From assembly GCF_039542905.1 (NCBI RefSeq), contig NZ_BAABIS010000001.1, forward strand, positions 4,278,001-4,342,000: 64,000 nucleotides of DNA. Reading direction: 5' to 3'. Numbering within the stretch: position 1 is the stretch's first letter; the number at the start of each line of letters is the position of its first letter. Source of the DNA: Kitasatospora terrestris (lineage in GTDB: Bacteria > Actinomycetota > Actinomycetes > Streptomycetales > Streptomycetaceae). Position numbers and translations under genes: made by a program. Shown here piece by piece: positions 52,152-60,063 of this stretch. Under the pieces are notes generated by a model, which was not told the DNA's origin, did not search any database, and saw only the letters and a program-made list of their open reading frames with translations.

Positions 52152-52679
52152 TCAGCCCAGGTCGGGGGCGAGCAGCGCGCGGACGCCCTCGATGTTGGCC
52201 GCGAGGTAGCGGCGCAGGCTCGGCGGGACCACGTTCACCGAGGTGACGCCCTCCCGGGTGAAGGGCAGCCGGACGATCTCGTACTCGCCGTGCGGCTCGT
52301 CGACCTCGGGCCCGTGCCGGCGGGCCGGGTCCATCCCGGTGAGCCGGCAGACGAAGAAGTGCTGCACCTTGACCCCGTGCGGGTGCGCCAGGGTGCCGTC
52401 CTCGTGGTGGGAGTGGGCGACGGTGTCGACGAAGGCGGGGACCACGTCCTCGACCTTGCCGCCGAGCTCCTCGTCCACCTCGCGGTGCAGGGCGTCGACC
52501 ACGCTCCGGTCGGTGGGCTCGACGCCGCCGCCGGGGGTGATCCAGTACGGGTGCGGGGAGCCCGGCCGGACGCGCTTGATCAGCACGATGGTGGCGGGCG
52601 CGTGCGGGTTGTCCGGGTCCAGCTCCAGCAGGATCGCCCTGGCCGTGCGTTTGACGACCGGGCGGACCGGGCCGACCAT
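52152..52679 (-). CDS. Nudix hydrolase
   Basis: 175 residues from ATG 52679, with GGAGGTGG upstream. The Nudix box reads GGGVEPTDRSVVDALHREVD followed by EELGG, close to Gx5Ex7REUxEExGU. The N-terminus (ARAILLELDPDNPHAPATIV) suits a small nucleotide- or sugar-nucleotide-hydrolysing enzyme. Convergent with the globin gene, with 13 bp between stops. Substrate unknown. Confidence 0.88.
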   Translation of the reverse strand: MVGPVRPVVKRTARAILLELDPDNPHAPATIVLIKRVRPGSPHPYWITPGGGVEPTDRSVVDALHREVDEELGGKVEDVVPAFVDTVAHSHHEDGTLAHPHGVKVQHFFVCRLTGMDPARRHGPEVDEPHGEYEIVRLPFTREGVTSVNVVPPSLRRYLAANIEGVRALLAPDLG

Positions 52680-53031
52680 GCTGCCACCTCCGGGGCGCGA
52701 GCGTTGTGCGGGAGTCTCCCGCGCGGCGGAGGGGGTGAAACTCGTACAGACGAACGAATCGGAGTGGCCGGTTCCGCCGAACGGTGGATCCGGCATGCCC
52801 GGGTGTGTCAGGGTCGGTCGATGGAACCTGTGCGAGTGGATCTTCGATGTCGAGGCTGATCGATGCCAGGAATCCACCAGCGTGGCGCCGAACGCACCTT
52901 GCACCTTCGAAATGAAGGTGAAAAGGCCTCTGTGTGCAGGGAAATAATTGCAGGCCGGGTGGCCCTGTGCTGCAATGAGCCGCTACCGGGCGGAAGTGGA
53001 GCAAACCGCTCCTCGTGGCTAGGGGGAAGTG
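52680..53031. other. 352-bp intergenic region upstream of ssgR
   Basis: No convincing gene. It contains a hairpin CACCTTC-GAAAT-GAAGGTG near 52903-52921 and an inverted repeat GGAGC-AAACC-GCTCC (52998-53012) about 20 bp before the ssgR start, which could bind a regulator. The divergent Nudix promoter must also lie here. The region is less GC-rich than its surroundings, in keeping with promoters. Confidence 0.5.
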
Positions 53032-53829
53032 ATGGCCGTGAACCAGACGGCGGAGGCGGCCGGGCAGGGGGAGCGGGGCATACGGACGCCCCGCTCCCCC
53101 ACCCTGATCGCCTCGGTGCAGCGCGCGCTGCGCCTGCTCGAGGCGGTCGGCAACCACCTGCAGGGCGCCACCGCCAAGCAGCTCGCCCGCGCCGCCGACC
53201 TCCCCCTCGGCACCACCTACCACCTGCTGCGCACCCTCACCCACGAGGGCTACCTGCGCCGGATCGGCGGGAAGTTCTTCTACGGCGACTCGGTCGACGG
53301 GATCAGCCGCGCCGACTCCCGGCAGGCCGAGCGCGCCGACCTCCGCAGCCGGATGGAGGAGCTGGGCGACGAGCTCGACGCCGCCGTGTACTACGCCGTC
53401 TACGAGGACGGCGAGATCCGGGTGGTCGACGTGGTCGCCGACGGCGGCCGCCCCGCCGTCGAGGAGTGGGCCGACTTCCGGGCCACCGCGCACGCGCACG
53501 CGATCGGACTCTGCCTCCTCGCCCAGCTCGGCGAGGAGGAGCGGCGCGACCACCTGGCCCGGTACCGCCCGGACGCCCTCACCCCCTCCACCGTGGCGGA
53601 ACCGGCCGTGGTGATGCGTCGGCTGGCCTCGGCCCGGCCGACCATGCCGGTGCTGGAGCGCCAGGAGTACGCGCTCGGCACGGTGTGCGCCGCGGTGCCC
53701 ATCACGATCGGCTCGGCGGTCGCCACCATGGCGATCTCGCTGCCGCTGGAGCAGTCCGAGCGGCTGGTGCCCGCGGCCGGACGGCTGCGCTCGCTGGTCG
53801 GCGCGATGTCCCCGTCATTCGTTCGCTGA
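53032..53829 (+). CDS. ssgR: IclR-family regulator SsgR
   Basis: 265 residues from ATG 53032, with AGGGGGAAG upstream (GTG 53029 is adjacent). N-terminal winged HTH with ASVQRALRLLEAVGNHLQGA and ADLPLGTTYHLLRTLTHEG; the C-terminal IclR effector domain includes RATAHAHAIGLCLLAQL. In S. coelicolor the IclR-type SsgR is encoded just upstream of ssgA and activates it; the same adjacency is seen here, which supports the name. Confidence 0.88.
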   Translation: MAVNQTAEAAGQGERGIRTPRSPTLIASVQRALRLLEAVGNHLQGATAKQLARAADLPLGTTYHLLRTLTHEGYLRRIGGKFFYGDSVDGISRADSRQAERADLRSRMEELGDELDAAVYYAVYEDGEIRVVDVVADGGRPAVEEWADFRATAHAHAIGLCLLAQLGEEERRDHLARYRPDALTPSTVAEPAVVMRRLASARPTMPVLERQEYALGTVCAAVPITIGSAVATMAISLPLEQSERLVPAAGRLRSLVGAMSPSFVR

Positions 53830-53861
53830 CATCCGCCCGTGTTCGTTCACCATTTGAAAAA

Positions 53862-53902
53862 CCTCATCTTGTCCGGATCGTTGCCAAACGTGGACGATGA
53901 GG
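53862..53902. promoter_or_regulatory. Inverted repeat in the ssgR-ssgA intergenic region
   Basis: CCTCATCTTGTCC (53862-53874) faces GGACGATGAGG (53892-53902). The outer seven bases pair perfectly and the inner GTCC/GGAC pair with a 2-nt offset. Located about 85 bp upstream of the ssgA start, a plausible SsgR binding site. Confidence 0.45.
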
Positions 53903-53986
53903 ATCGAACGGGGACTCAGGGACACAAACTTCACAAACCGTCCCCACAAGCCGTTCCACCGCAGTGAACACGAGAGGTACTGGCGC

Positions 53987-54415
53987 ATGCACAGCACAGT
54001 CCAAGCCCACATGGTCATGCACCTCGTGGCGTCGACCGAGCTCTCCTTCCGCATCGTGGTCGACCTGGAGTACGACGCGGACGACCCGTTCGCGGTCGCC
54101 CTCACCTTCCACCTCCCCGGCGACGCCCCGGTCACCTGGGTCTTCGCCCGGGAGCTCCTGGTGGACGGGATCAGCCGGCCCACCGGGGAGGGAGACGTGC
54201 ACATCCACCCGCTGGGCGACGACCTCGGCGAGGTGTGCATCGTGCTGCACTCCACCGAGGGCGACGCCATGCTGCGGGCCGCGGCCGCGCCGCTGATCGC
54301 CTTCCTGGCGCGGACCGACCGGATCGTGCCGATGGGCCAGGAGCTCAGCGGCGGCGAGCTCGACGCGCAGCTGGCGAGCATCCTCTCCGCACCGGGCTGC
54401 GAGAACGCGGGCTGA
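53987..54415 (+). CDS. ssgA: Sporulation and cell division protein SsgA
   Basis: 142 residues from ATG 53987, with GAGAGG upstream. SsgA-like protein (SALP) motifs: STELSFRIVVDLEYDADDP, FHLPGDAPVTWVFARELLVD and GEGDVHIHPLGDDLGEV. SALPs mark septum sites, and SsgA activates sporulation-specific division and branching in Streptomyces. Identity as SsgA rather than another SALP rests on the upstream ssgR. It is followed by a very strong hairpin. Confidence 0.9.
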   Translation: MHSTVQAHMVMHLVASTELSFRIVVDLEYDADDPFAVALTFHLPGDAPVTWVFARELLVDGISRPTGEGDVHIHPLGDDLGEVCIVLHSTEGDAMLRAAAAPLIAFLARTDRIVPMGQELSGGELDAQLASILSAPGCENAG

Positions 54416-54421
54416 GGGGCA

Positions 54422-54476
54422 CGGAGCACGAGGGCCCGCCGCCGGAGTCGATCCGGCGGCGGGCCCTCGTGCTCCG
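54422..54476. terminator. 25-bp perfect-stem bidirectional terminator after ssgA
   Basis: 54422-54446 pairs perfectly with 54452-54476 around a 5-nt GTCGA loop. Lies between convergent ssgA and the phage-holin-like gene, starting 7 bp after the ssgA stop. Confidence 0.93.
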
Positions 54477-54487
54477 CGGCGCCGGGC

Positions 54488-54862
54488 TCAGTCGTCCCCG
54501 AGGGCCAGGTTGAGGCCCCAGGACACCACGCTGATGATCAGCGCGCCGAGCAGCGCGGCCCAGAAACCGTCCACGTGGAAGTCCAGGTCGAGCTTGTCCG
54601 AGGCCCAGGAGGTCAGCCAGAGCATCAGCGCGTTGATCACGAAGGTGATCAGCCCCAGGGTGAGGACGAACAGCGGCAGGGAGAACAGCTTCACGAACGG
54701 CTTGATCAGGAAGTTCACCAGCCCGAAGATCAGGGCCACCGCGATCACCGTGACCGTCTTCTGCTGCCAGTCGTCCCCGGAAAGCGTGATGCCCGTGACG
54801 ATCCAGGCCGCCACCCAGATCGCCAGCGCGTTGATGAGCGTTTTGACCACGAAACTCTTCAT
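54488..54862 (-). CDS. Phage-holin-family four-helix membrane protein
   Basis: 124 residues from ATG 54862 (MKSFVVKTLINALAIWVAAW). Four membrane helices with GLVNFLIKPFVKLFSLPLFV and LGLITFVINALMLWLTSWAS, as in the Mycobacterial 4TMS holin superfamily IV (PF04020). No phage genes are nearby, so this is an ordinary chromosomal member of unknown role. Confidence 0.86.
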   Translation of the reverse strand: MKSFVVKTLINALAIWVAAWIVTGITLSGDDWQQKTVTVIAVALIFGLVNFLIKPFVKLFSLPLFVLTLGLITFVINALMLWLTSWASDKLDLDFHVDGFWAALLGALIISVVSWGLNLALGDD

Positions 54863-54952
54863 GCAGCGGATCGTCGCAGGCCGAGCGGCCGCTGGGAAGC
54901 TCTCGGCGGCGATGTTGTTCAATGGGGCCGGACCCGGAGAGGAGCGGCGCCG

Positions 54953-55270
54953 ATGAAGGTGTTCCGGCTGGACGAGCTGGACGTGGAACGGGCGGGCGGC
55001 CGGGGCGCGTACCTGCGCTTCCTGAAGGAGCGGAACATGTCCGCCGGGCTGTTCGCGCTCTCCCCCGGGGACACCGACCCGCAGACGCCCCACGACCAGG
55101 ACGAGATCTACCAGGTGATCAGCGGCCGGGCCGAGCTGACCGTCGGGAACGAGACCACCACCGTCGCCCGCGGCACCGTGGCCTACGTCCCCGCCGGGGT
55201 GCCGCACCGGTTCCACCACATCACCGAGGAACTGCGGGTCCTGGTCGTGTTCTCGCCGCCGGAACCGTGA
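54953..55270 (+). CDS. Cupin-domain protein
   Basis: 105 residues from ATG 54953, with GGAGAGGAGC upstream. Single cupin barrel with HDQDEIYQVISGRAELTVG and PAGVPHRFHHITEELRVLVV; His and Glu of both motifs are present, so it probably binds a metal. Substrate unknown. Upstream of the TenA-like gene by 25 bp and probably co-transcribed. Confidence 0.87.
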   Translation: MKVFRLDELDVERAGGRGAYLRFLKERNMSAGLFALSPGDTDPQTPHDQDEIYQVISGRAELTVGNETTTVARGTVAYVPAGVPHRFHHITEELRVLVVFSPPEP

Positions 55271-55295
55271 ACCAGCCTGTGAGGAGCGTTTTCCC

Positions 55296-55958
55296 GTGAA
55301 GTTGACCGACGAGCTGTGGGCGGCGATCGAGCCGATCTACGCGGAGATCCTCGACCACCCCTTCCTGCGCGGCCTGACCGACGGCACGCTGCCGCAGGAC
55401 GCCTTCCGCCACTTCGTCGTCCAGGACTCGCACTACCTGCGCGACTACGCCCGCGCGCTCGCCGTCTGCGCCGCCAAGGCACCCGGCGAGGCCGAGGTGC
55501 GGGCCTTCGCCGACGACGCCGTCGGCGCGATCGCCGCCGAACAGGGCATGCACGCCGAGTTCATGACCGCCTTCGGCGGCAGCGCCGAACAGGCCGCCGA
55601 GGAGCCGGTGCTGCCCACCACCCGCGCCTACACCAGCTACCTGCTGGCCACCGTGTACGGCGGCTCGTTCGCCGAGGCCGTCGCCGCGGTCCTCCCCTGC
55701 TACTGGATCTACGCCCGGGTCGGCGAGGAACTGCTGGCCAAGTCCTCCCCCGAGCCGCTCTACGCCAAGTGGATCGCGACCTACGGCGACGAGGCCTTCC
55801 AGTCGGTGGTCCGCCGGGTGCTGGAGCTCACCGACCGGCTCGGCGAGGAGATCTCCCCGGCCGAACGGCGGCGCGCGGTCGAGCACTTCGCCACCACCTC
55901 GCGCTACGAGTGGATGTTCTGGGACGCCGCCTGGCGCGGCGAGCGCTGGCCGGTCTGA
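55296..55958 (+). CDS. TenA-family thiaminase II-like protein
   Basis: 220 residues from GTG 55296, with GAGGAG upstream. All-helical TenA/THI-4 family: FRHFVVQDSHYLRDYARALA, AVLPCYWIYARVGEELLAKS and the C-terminal Tyr-Glu-Trp (RYEWMFWDAAW). The Cys in PCYW corresponds to the thiaminase II nucleophile position. The likely reaction is hydrolysis of aminopyrimidine in thiamine salvage. Confidence 0.9.
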   Translation: MKLTDELWAAIEPIYAEILDHPFLRGLTDGTLPQDAFRHFVVQDSHYLRDYARALAVCAAKAPGEAEVRAFADDAVGAIAAEQGMHAEFMTAFGGSAEQAAEEPVLPTTRAYTSYLLATVYGGSFAEAVAAVLPCYWIYARVGEELLAKSSPEPLYAKWIATYGDEAFQSVVRRVLELTDRLGEEISPAERRRAVEHFATTSRYEWMFWDAAWRGERWPV

Positions 55959-56141
55959 CCGGCCCGACCCGCCGGATGGGGGATGCCCCCCAGACCGGGT
56001 CTCGGGGTGATCTCCGGGTTCTCTCGGGGCCGTGAGCCCTCGTTTCCCCTCTGCCGTCCCTGTACGGTCGAAGTACCGGAAGACAGCGGGACCGCGGCGG
56101 AACAGACCGACGCCGAGCCCGAGGGGAGAGAAGGAACGGAC

Positions 56142-56342
56142 ATGGCTGAGCTCTGGAAGTCGCTGCCCTCGTGGGTGCGCAACATCGTCGTCCCGATCAT
56201 CGCGCTGGTGGTCGCCTGGAAGCTGATGTGGTTCGTGATCGGCGTCGTCGCAGGCCTGGTCGGCTTCCTGATCAACGTCCTGCTGCTGGTCGGCATCGCC
56301 GCCGCCGTGGTGATCCTGGTGAAGAAGGCAGCCAAGAGCTAG
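56142..56342 (+). CDS. DUF5326-like small membrane protein
   Basis: 66 residues from ATG 56142, with GGGGAGAGAAGG upstream. Begins MAELWKSLPSWVRNIVVPII and has two close membrane helices ending VKKAAKS. This resembles streptomycete DUF5326 proteins; function unknown. Its stop overlaps that of the convergent reductase gene, and its terminator hairpin lies inside that gene. Confidence 0.75.
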   Translation: MAELWKSLPSWVRNIVVPIIALVVAWKLMWFVIGVVAGLVGFLINVLLLVGIAAAVVILVKKAAKS

Positions 56343-57304
56343 CCCGACTCCCGCTCACCGAGCGCCCGCACACCCCCGGTGTGCGGGCGCTCCGCGCTGT
56401 CGCGGCAGAAGCCGTCGAGGTCGTGGACCGGACGCCAGCCCAGGGCACGCGCCTTGGCGGTGTCCAGCACCACGCTGCGGGCCAGCTGGTCGATCGCGTA
56501 CGGGGTCGACGTGCGCGAACGGGCCAGCCGGGCCAGCCCGGTGAGGGGCAGCGGGAGGTGCAGGATCCGGGCCCGGACCCCGTGCGCGGCGAGCACCCGG
56601 CGCAGCGCCGCGTCCCGCCGGTAGGGGACGGCGTCGGCGATGTTGTACGCGCCGGCGGGCCAGCCGGCGGCGTCCAGGCAGGCGGCCGCCAGGTTGTGGA
56701 CCGAGGTCAGGCTCAACCCGACATCCGGACCCGGAAGCGCGAGGACCCCGCCCGGGCGGACCCGGGCCAGCAGCCGGGGGAGCAGGTGCGGATCGCCCGG
56801 CCCGTACACCGCGCGCGGACGCAGCACCACGGCGCCCGCGGCGAGCGCGAGGCGCTCACCGGCGGCCTTGCTGCGGCCGTAGGCGTTCAGGTGCCCACCG
56901 GACGTGGGGTGCTCCTCGGTCACCGACGAGCGGTCCCGGCGCGGGTCGTAGACGCTCGCGCTGCTCACCCAGACCACCGGGCGGCCGGCGGCGGCTTCGA
57001 GCAGCCGGGCGGTGCCGTCCACGTTGACGGCGAACTGCTCGGCCTCGGCCGGCGATCCCGGGAGGTGGTCGCCGACCGCCGCCGCGCAGTGCACGACCAC
57101 GTCGGCGTCGCCGAGGTCGGGGAGTTCGGCGGTCGCGTCCCAGCGGACGTGCGTGCCCACCGGGCCCGGCCGGCGGCCCAGACAGCGGACGTCCGCGCCG
57201 CGGTCGGCCGCCGCGAGGGCGACCCGGGCGCCGCAGAAACCGGACGCCCCGGTGATGGCGATGCGCACGCCTGCTGCCTCTCGCTCGTGGTGACGGTGGC
57301 TCAT
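56339..57304 (-). CDS. OleD-like NAD(P)-dependent reductase (3-beta-HSD/SDR family)
   Basis: 321 residues from ATG 57304, which overlaps the P450 stop by 4 bp. Extended SDR: dinucleotide motif RIAITGASGFCGARV, active-site Tyr-Lys in AYGRSKAAGER, and VVLRPRAVYGPGDPHLLPRL, a segment closely resembling OleD. OleD reduces 2-alkyl-3-keto acids to 3-hydroxy acids before beta-lactone formation. Last gene of the operon. Other SDR epimerase roles are possible, but the OleA and OleC partners argue for this one. Confidence 0.8.
   Translation of the reverse strand: MSHRHHEREAAGVRIAITGASGFCGARVALAAADRGADVRCLGRRPGPVGTHVRWDATAELPDLGDADVVVHCAAAVGDHLPGSPAEAEQFAVNVDGTARLLEAAAGRPVVWVSSASVYDPRRDRSSVTEEHPTSGGHLNAYGRSKAAGERLALAAGAVVLRPRAVYGPGDPHLLPRLLARVRPGGVLALPGPDVGLSLTSVHNLAAACLDAAGWPAGAYNIADAVPYRRDAALRRVLAAHGVRARILHLPLPLTGLARLARSRTSTPYAIDQLARSVVLDTAKARALGWRPVHDLDGFCRDSAERPHTGGVRALGERESG
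56360..56392 (+). terminator. Hairpin inside the 3' end of the convergent reductase gene
   Basis: 15-bp perfect stem (56360-56374 with 56378-56392) and a CCC loop, 18 bp past the stop of the small membrane protein gene. It doubles as codons of the reductase C-terminus (ERPHTGGVRALGE). Confidence 0.75.
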
Positions 57305-58593
57305 GGAGTCCTGCCGTGGTACCGCTCGCCGGTGACGACCACCTCGGCGTAGCCGGGGAGCGCCGTGCGGCGGGCCGGGACGGACCGGAGCAGAACGGGC
57401 CGGTGCGGGGCCAGGGCCACCAGGAAGTCGGTGAGTTGGACGCGGGCCAGGGCCGCCCCGGGGCAGGCGTGCGGGCCGGCGCCGAAGACCGCCTGGGCGG
57501 CCGCCGCCGGATCGGCGGGGGAGTCGCGGTGGGACTGCGCGGCGTGCCGGGCGACCAGGACCAGCCGGTCACCGCGACGGATGCGGGTGCCGGCGACGGT
57601 GGCGTCGGCGGCGGCGACCCGCGGCAGGATCGGCGACGGCGCGGTCAACCGGAGCAGCTCGGAGGCGAGTTCGGGACCGGTCCGGTCCCAGAGCCGGGCC
57701 CGGGCGCACCAGGCGGCGGCGCGCGGGAGCGCGGCGACGGTGGTGTTGACGGCGGCCACGGCGAGCATGGCGTCGCGCGGGTCCGGCAGCAGCGCGTTCA
57801 GCCGGGCGGCGGCCCGCTCGGCGGTTCCGTTACGGGGGCGGAGGGTGGGGAGGTGGTCGCGGGCGGCGGCTGCAGCGGCGTCCAGCGCGGCGTCGGCCAG
57901 CACCTGCGGCGGGGCCGGACTGCCGGTCAGTGCGGCGGCGGTGGCACCGGCCAGCTCGCGGACGACCGGCACCAGGTCGGTCGGCCCGCGCAGCTCGCCC
58001 AGCCGGTCGGAGAGCAGCCGCTGCCAGGCGGGCCGCAGCTCGGCGACGGCCCGGGCGCCGAGCCGGGCGGTGAGGTCGCGGCGGGCGGCCCGGTGCTCGG
58101 TGCCGTCCTGGTCGAAGAGCAGGCCGCCGCCGTCGGTGAGGCGGGCGGCGGCGCCGCCGGTGGTGTGCTCCGCGGTGCGGTCCAGCGGGACGCGGGTGAG
58201 GACGTGGCGGTACGCGTCGGGGTCGTGCACCAGGACGGTCCGGCCCAGCCGGAGCACCGGGCGGCGCCGGGTGGCCGCGAGCAGCGCGAACAGCACCGGG
58301 TGCGAGGCCAGGTACACGCCCCGGTCCGCCCGCCGGGCGGCGGAGCGACGGGAGGCTGCGGCGGGCACGGGGGAGCCGGCTTCGGGGAGGGTGCGGTCGG
58401 TGGGAAGGGCGCGGTCGACGGGGTGGGCGGGCTCCGGGCACCCGGGGGCGGCGGACGGCCGCTGCGCGGAGGCGGAGCGCCCTGGTGCCCGGTCGGCCGC
58501 GGTTGGCGCGGAGTCGACGTCGGCAGGCACGCGGTCGGTGGAGTGGGCGTGGGCGGGGCAGCCGCGAGGGGGGAGAGGCGCGGGAGTGGTCAT
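57301..58593 (-). CDS. Cytochrome P450
   Basis: 430 residues from ATG 58593, overlapping the AMP-ligase stop by 4 bp. The haem-binding loop FGAGPHACPGAALAR is near the C-terminus (Cys about residue 377), the ExxR is in SELLRLTAP, and the I-helix region AVNTTVAALP lacks the usual AGxxT. The first 85 residues are low-complexity (Pro/Ala/Asp/Arg) and unlike typical P450s. The predicted role is oxidation of the alkyl or lactone product of this cluster. Redox partners are not encoded nearby. Confidence 0.88.
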   Translation of the reverse strand: MTTPAPLPPRGCPAHAHSTDRVPADVDSAPTAADRAPGRSASAQRPSAAPGCPEPAHPVDRALPTDRTLPEAGSPVPAAASRRSAARRADRGVYLASHPVLFALLAATRRRPVLRLGRTVLVHDPDAYRHVLTRVPLDRTAEHTTGGAAARLTDGGGLLFDQDGTEHRAARRDLTARLGARAVAELRPAWQRLLSDRLGELRGPTDLVPVVRELAGATAAALTGSPAPPQVLADAALDAAAAAARDHLPTLRPRNGTAERAAARLNALLPDPRDAMLAVAAVNTTVAALPRAAAWCARARLWDRTGPELASELLRLTAPSPILPRVAAADATVAGTRIRRGDRLVLVARHAAQSHRDSPADPAAAAQAVFGAGPHACPGAALARVQLTDFLVALAPHRPVLLRSVPARRTALPGYAEVVVTGERYHGRTP

Positions 58594-60053
58594 CGGGTGC
58601 CCAGCTGTTGCGCGCAGTAGCGGGCGGCGGCGGCGCGGTCGGGCTTGCGGGAGCGGCCGGCGAGCGGGACGTCGGCGAGCAGCAGGGCGTCGGGGCGGGC
58701 GCTGCCCATCCGGGCGAGGGGCTGCTGGAGGGCGGCCCGCAGGCGGCGGGGATCGGCGCCGGGACGGGCCTGGACGAGGGCGACCAGGCGTTCGTCGCCC
58801 TCCCGGTCGGGGTCGGGGACGCCGACCAGGACGGCTAGTTCGACCTCGGGCAGGTGCAGGGCGGGCTCGTACAGGCCGGGGTAGATGTTCTCGGCGCGGC
58901 GCAGCACCATGTCCTTGAGCCGGCCCGCCAGCACGATCCGGCCGCCGGGGTCGATCCGGGCCCGGTCGCCGGTGCGGATCCAGGGGTCGGACGGTTCGCC
59001 GAGGTAGCGGTCGCGGGCCGCGGGGCCGGCGAGCAGCAGTTCGCCGCAGTCGCCGAGCCGGGTGCTGACCCCCGGCAGCGGGTGGCCGAGCAGGTCGCCG
59101 TCCTCGGTGAACGCGGCCTTGTCGGCGGCCTCGACGGCGGCCGCGGGGAAGAGCTCGGTGAGCGCGTACACGCCCCAGGCCTGGCGGGCGCCGGACCGGC
59201 GGACCCGGGCCAGCAGCGCCGCGGAGGCGGGGGCGGAGCCGGTCCAGACCCGGCCGGTGAACCGGTCGAGGGAACGCAGCTGGGGCGGCGTCAGGTAGGT
59301 CTCGTCCGGCCGCAGGGCGTCGATCTGGCGCTGCAGGGTGCGGGCCGAGCGGGCCGGGAGGGCGACGGTGGCGCCCGCGGCGAGGGCGGGGGCGAGGACG
59401 AAGAAGGTGCCGCCGAGGACGGCGGAGCCCGGCCGCGGGTCGACCAGTGCGGTGACGCCGCGCATGCCCGCGGCCAGGCCGCCGCGGGTGTGGACCACGG
59501 CGCGCGGCGCGGTGGTGGTGCCGGAGGTGAAGACGATCACGGCGTCGCCGTCCCCGTCGTACGGCGCCGGCGGCGGGGCGGCGGCGGTGGCGAGCGCGGG
59601 CGCGCAGCCGGGGCGGCGGGGGCCGAGGGTGGCGACCGGACCGAGGGTGCGCAGCGGGGGCAGGGCGAGGTCGGCGCGGCGGGCGAGCGGGCGGGCCCAG
59701 CCGGCGACCGCTTGGGCGGCGGCGTCGGCGAGGACCAGGGCGGGCGGTGCGAGGGCGAGCCGGGCGCGCAGCACGTCCGGCCCGGCGGCGGGGTCCAGGA
59801 CCGCGGCGCGCAGGCCGAGCCGGTGGGCGGCGAGCAGGACGGTGAGCGCGCGCGGCCCGGGACGGACGGCGACGCCGAGGGTGTCGCCGGCCCGCAGCCC
59901 GTACCGGTGGTGCAGGGCGGCGGCCAGCCCGTCGGCCGCGGAGGCGAGTTCGTCGCAGCGGGCCAGTACCCGCGGGCGGCCGCCGCGGGTGGCGCCGAGC
60001 AGGGCGGGCCGGCTGCCGCCGGTGCGCAGGGTGTGGTCGAGGCGGTCGAGCAC
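58590..60053 (-). CDS. OleC-like AMP-dependent acyl ligase
   Basis: 487 residues from ATG 60053. Adenylation motifs: A3 FTSGTTTAPR (175-184), A5 YALTE (296-300), A7 WIRTGDRARID, GRLKDMVLRRAENIYP, and the catalytic Lys470 near SRKPDRA. YALTELFPAAAVEA followed by GDLLGHPLPGVS resembles OleC. OleC adenylates a 3-hydroxy acid and closes a beta-lactone rather than loading CoA. A plain fatty acyl-CoA or ACP ligase cannot be excluded. Confidence 0.8.
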   Translation of the reverse strand: MLDRLDHTLRTGGSRPALLGATRGGRPRVLARCDELASAADGLAAALHHRYGLRAGDTLGVAVRPGPRALTVLLAAHRLGLRAAVLDPAAGPDVLRARLALAPPALVLADAAAQAVAGWARPLARRADLALPPLRTLGPVATLGPRRPGCAPALATAAAPPPAPYDGDGDAVIVFTSGTTTAPRAVVHTRGGLAAGMRGVTALVDPRPGSAVLGGTFFVLAPALAAGATVALPARSARTLQRQIDALRPDETYLTPPQLRSLDRFTGRVWTGSAPASAALLARVRRSGARQAWGVYALTELFPAAAVEAADKAAFTEDGDLLGHPLPGVSTRLGDCGELLLAGPAARDRYLGEPSDPWIRTGDRARIDPGGRIVLAGRLKDMVLRRAENIYPGLYEPALHLPEVELAVLVGVPDPDREGDERLVALVQARPGADPRRLRAALQQPLARMGSARPDALLLADVPLAGRSRKPDRAAAARYCAQQLGTR

Positions 60054-60063
60054 GGCGCTCTCC

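Noticed and set aside
54488-54862. Treating the holin-like gene as part of a prophage.
   Set aside because: No other phage genes, integrase or att repeats; PF04020-type proteins are common chromosomal membrane proteins.
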